Positions 3,242-5,629 of a stretch of 5,629 bases of DNA are shown piece by piece. Origin of the DNA: Candidatus Rhabdochlamydia sp. (GTDB lineage: Bacteria > Chlamydiota > Chlamydiia > Chlamydiales > Rhabdochlamydiaceae); assembly GCA_030043495.1 (NCBI GenBank), contig JASHXO010000184.1, positions 1-5,629 of the forward strand. Direction: 5' to 3'. Made by a program: the position numbers and the translations under genes. Position 1 is the first letter of the stretch, and every line of letters starts with the position of its first letter. A model generated the notes under the pieces. The model did not search any database. It saw nothing but the letters and a program-made list of their open reading frames with translations, and was not told the DNA's origin.

Positions 3242-5629
3242 ATGGAAAAACCGAAATACGACCATCAACGCATTGAACAGAAATGGCAACGCATCTGGGA
3301 AGACCGCGAACTATTTAAAGCTGTCCCCGACCGACTTAAGCCTAAATATTACATTCTCGATATGTTTCCCTATCCTTCAGGAGCTGGCCTCCATGTTGGG
3401 CACGTCACGGGGTATACAGCGACCGACATCTTAGCGCGTTATAAACGTCAAAAAGGATTCAATGTGCTCCATCCGATGGGATGGGATAGTTTTGGACTGC
3501 CGGCAGAACAATACGCCATCCGAACAGGGACTCATCCTGCAATCACCACAGAGCAGAACATCAGTACTTATCGAAGACAGCTCAGATCCCTCGGTCTTAG
3601 TTATGATTGGAACCGCGAGCTTGCGACCAGCGATCCCAAATATTATAAATGGACGCAGTGGATTTTTACCAAACTCTATGAAAAAGGCATGGCTTATGAA
3701 GCCGAGATGCTAGTCAACTTTTGTCCAGCTTTAGGAACGGTGTTGGCCAATGAAGAAGTTGAAGAAGGTCGTTCAAAAGAAGGCGGATATCCAGTAGAGA
3801 GGCGGCCGCTCCGCCAATGGATTTTGAAAATCACAGCTTATGCGGACCGTTTGATCCAAGATCTCGACCTGATCGACTGGCCGGATCATTTAAAAAAACT
3901 CCAAATCAACTGGATCGGCCGAAGCGAAGGGGCAAAAATTCATTTTGTCGAAAAGAAAACCAAAAAGCCGATTACAGTCTTCACCACATGTCCAAATACG
4001 TTGTTCGGTGTGACATTTATGGTCCTTTCTCCGGAACATCCTTTAGTGGACGAGATCGCCACGCCTGAACAAAAAAAAGAGATCGATCGCTATCGAAAGC
4101 TCATTGCGACAAAAAGCGATCTGGAGCGCACCGATCTCGCTAAGGAAAAAACCGGTGTCTGGACTGGGGCTTATGCTGTGAACCCAGCGAACGACCATCT
4201 TGCCCCCATCTGGATTGCCGATTACGTCCTGATGGGCTATGGAACGGGTGCTGTGATGGGCGTTCCTGCGCATGATGCGCGCGATTTCGAATTTGCTAAA
4301 AAATTCGACTTGGAAATTGTTCCAGTGATTTCTCCCGATGTCGAGGCTTTTCCCAATCAAATTCCAGCAGATTTGAAGCCTGAAGATGTCAAAGTTGAAG
4401 TGCTGGCTGGCAAGCGTTGTTGGACCGAAGGCGGCTTTGCGATTAATAGCTCTCATGGAACCTGTTCGATCGATGGTCTCAACGTCGAAGGAGCAAAAAA
4501 AAGCATTGTAGACTGGCTGGAAAAACATCAAAAAGGGGAACGGACAGTCAATTACAAACTCAGAGACTGGCTGTTCTCACGTCAGCGCTATTGGGGCGAA
4601 CCTTTTCCGATCTTGCATTTTCCCGATGGAACAAAACGTGTCCTCGACGTCGACGAACTGCCTCTTTGTCCACCTCAACTCAGCGATTTTAAACCTTCCA
4701 CCAGAGGGGACAGTCCGCTTGCCAAAGTGAAGGATTGGGTCGAGATCGTCGACCTTAAAACGGGCAAAAGTGCAAAACGCGAGACCAATACAATGCCGCA
4801 ATGGGCAGGCTCTTGCTGGTACTACTTGCGTTTTTGCGACCCTCACAATGATAATGAAGCTTGGGACAAAGAAATTGAACGCTATTGGATGCCTGTCGAC
4901 CTTTACGTCGGCGGAGTCGAACATGCCGTGCTCCATTTGCTCTATGCGCGATTTTGGCATAAGGTCCTCTATGATTGCGGTTACGTCAGCACTTTAGAAC
5001 CCTTTCAGACATTGCGCAATCAAGGACTTGTCATTACGCGTTCCTATCAACATCCCAACGGAGGATATGTCCCTCCAGAAGAGGTCCATGAAGAAAATGG
5101 AGAATATTTTCAGATTGGCACAAATGAAAAATTGCTAAGCCAGATTGATAAAATGGCCAAATCAAAGCTCAATGGCGTTACTCCTGATGACATGGTCGAA
5201 GATTTTGGAGCTGACTCCTTGCGCTTGTATGAAATGTTTATGGGCCCTTTTGATAAGGAAAAGGTCTGGAATACAGAAGCTGTCAGCGGCTGTCGTCGCT
5301 TCTTAAATCGATTCTACGATCTCGTGATGTCAAACAAAGTTTGCGACGAAGAGACCGAAGAAGCGCTCAAACTCGGCCATCGTCTAGTCTACGGTGTTGA
5401 AAAAGATATTGAAGCCATGCAGTTCAACACAGCGATCGCTAAGATGATGGAGTTTATCAATGCCTTCTCTCAACTTCTTAAATATCCGAAAACAGCGTTG
5501 CGCATGTTGACGCAGGTCCTCTATCCATTCGCACCGCATATCGCTGAAGAAGCCTGGGAACATCTTGGTGGCACCGAGAGTTTGACCTATATTCCCTATC
5601 CTTCTTACGATCCTACGTATCTCATCGAT
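3242..5629 (+). CDS. leuS: Leucyl-tRNA synthetase, C-terminus cut by the window edge
   Basis: This class I synthetase joins leucine to tRNA-Leu using ATP. The 796 codons present include the HIGH-type motif HVGH (51-54) within 'YPSGAGLHVGHVTGYTATD', the 'CPALGTVLANEEV' zinc-region segment, the CP1 editing domain (about 230-420) with 'TTCPNTLFG' (248-256), 'GTGAVMGVPAHDARD' ending at D348, 'RDWLFSRQRYWGEPFP', 'MPQWAGSCWYYLRF' (from 518), 'YVGGVEHAVLHLLYARFWHK', the KMSKS-type loop KMAKS (637-641), and the start of the anticodon-binding helical domain (about 690 on; 'FNTAIAKMMEFIN'). Bacterial enzymes are usually about 800-860 residues, so a few tens of residues are missing at the right edge. 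The ATG at 3242 is the only good start: an in-frame stop lies at 3203-3205 and the N-terminus fits the family. It lacks a clear Shine-Dalgarno site. Two motif changes stand out: TTRPDT is TTCPNT and KMSKS is KMAKS. Confidence 0.98.
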   Translation, partial: MEKPKYDHQRIEQKWQRIWEDRELFKAVPDRLKPKYYILDMFPYPSGAGLHVGHVTGYTATDILARYKRQKGFNVLHPMGWDSFGLPAEQYAIRTGTHPAITTEQNISTYRRQLRSLGLSYDWNRELATSDPKYYKWTQWIFTKLYEKGMAYEAEMLVNFCPALGTVLANEEVEEGRSKEGGYPVERRPLRQWILKITAYADRLIQDLDLIDWPDHLKKLQINWIGRSEGAKIHFVEKKTKKPITVFTTCPNTLFGVTFMVLSPEHPLVDEIATPEQKKEIDRYRKLIATKSDLERTDLAKEKTGVWTGAYAVNPANDHLAPIWIADYVLMGYGTGAVMGVPAHDARDFEFAKKFDLEIVPVISPDVEAFPNQIPADLKPEDVKVEVLAGKRCWTEGGFAINSSHGTCSIDGLNVEGAKKSIVDWLEKHQKGERTVNYKLRDWLFSRQRYWGEPFPILHFPDGTKRVLDVDELPLCPPQLSDFKPSTRGDSPLAKVKDWVEIVDLKTGKSAKRETNTMPQWAGSCWYYLRFCDPHNDNEAWDKEIERYWMPVDLYVGGVEHAVLHLLYARFWHKVLYDCGYVSTLEPFQTLRNQGLVITRSYQHPNGGYVPPEEVHEENGEYFQIGTNEKLLSQIDKMAKSKLNGVTPDDMVEDFGADSLRLYEMFMGPFDKEKVWNTEAVSGCRRFLNRFYDLVMSNKVCDEETEEALKLGHRLVYGVEKDIEAMQFNTAIAKMMEFINAFSQLLKYPKTALRMLTQVLYPFAPHIAEEAWEHLGGTESLTYIPYPSYDPTYLID

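Noticed and set aside
4043..4531. Minus-strand open frame of 162 codons within leuS
   Set aside because: It lies wholly opposite the conserved editing domain of leuS; its codons are the shadow of that gene.
4577..4960. Minus-strand open frame of 127 codons within leuS
   Set aside because: It is antisense to conserved LeuRS core motifs and has no independent support.

Overview
The window looks like part of the chromosome of an environmental (Parachlamydiales-type) chlamydia. This is an inference from three things: a dnaN start lying close to smpB, an arrangement I recall from chlamydiae; the style of the leucyl-tRNA synthetase; and a moderate-to-low GC content with very AT-rich spacers. No RNA gene or CRISPR array is visible.

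Layout. On the minus strand, reading right to left, lie a 79-codon orphan (2768-3007), a 478-codon protein of unknown function with winged-helix-like ends (1201-2637), smpB (713-1180), a 91-codon tryptophan-rich protein (179-454), and the first 23 codons of dnaN (1-69, running off the left edge). On the plus strand, leuS starts at 3242 and runs off the right edge after 796 codons, so the 234-bp AT-rich spacer 3008-3241 is a divergent promoter region. The 478-codon gene and smpB are 20 bp apart and probably share a transcript. A -35/-10 pair precedes that unit, another precedes leuS, and a weaker one precedes dnaN.

Functions. The recognisable genes are information-processing housekeeping genes: the replication sliding clamp (dnaN), trans-translation ribosome rescue (smpB) and leucine charging of tRNA (leuS). 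The three unrecognised proteins have no function that can be assigned from sequence alone.

The most notable items are: (1) a 162-bp non-coding, largely self-complementary element at 552-713, with 24-bp terminal inverted repeats and a TAA target duplication, inserted exactly in the smpB stop codon; (2) the 91-residue protein with 14 tryptophans on what looks like a stand-alone Lrp/AsnC-type ligand-binding (RAM) fold; (3) a leucyl-tRNA synthetase with altered editing-site (TTCPNT) and KMSKS (KMAKS) motifs; (4) a promoter bracketed by a perfect 9-bp inverted repeat. No multi-gene defence, secretion or biosynthetic system is evident.
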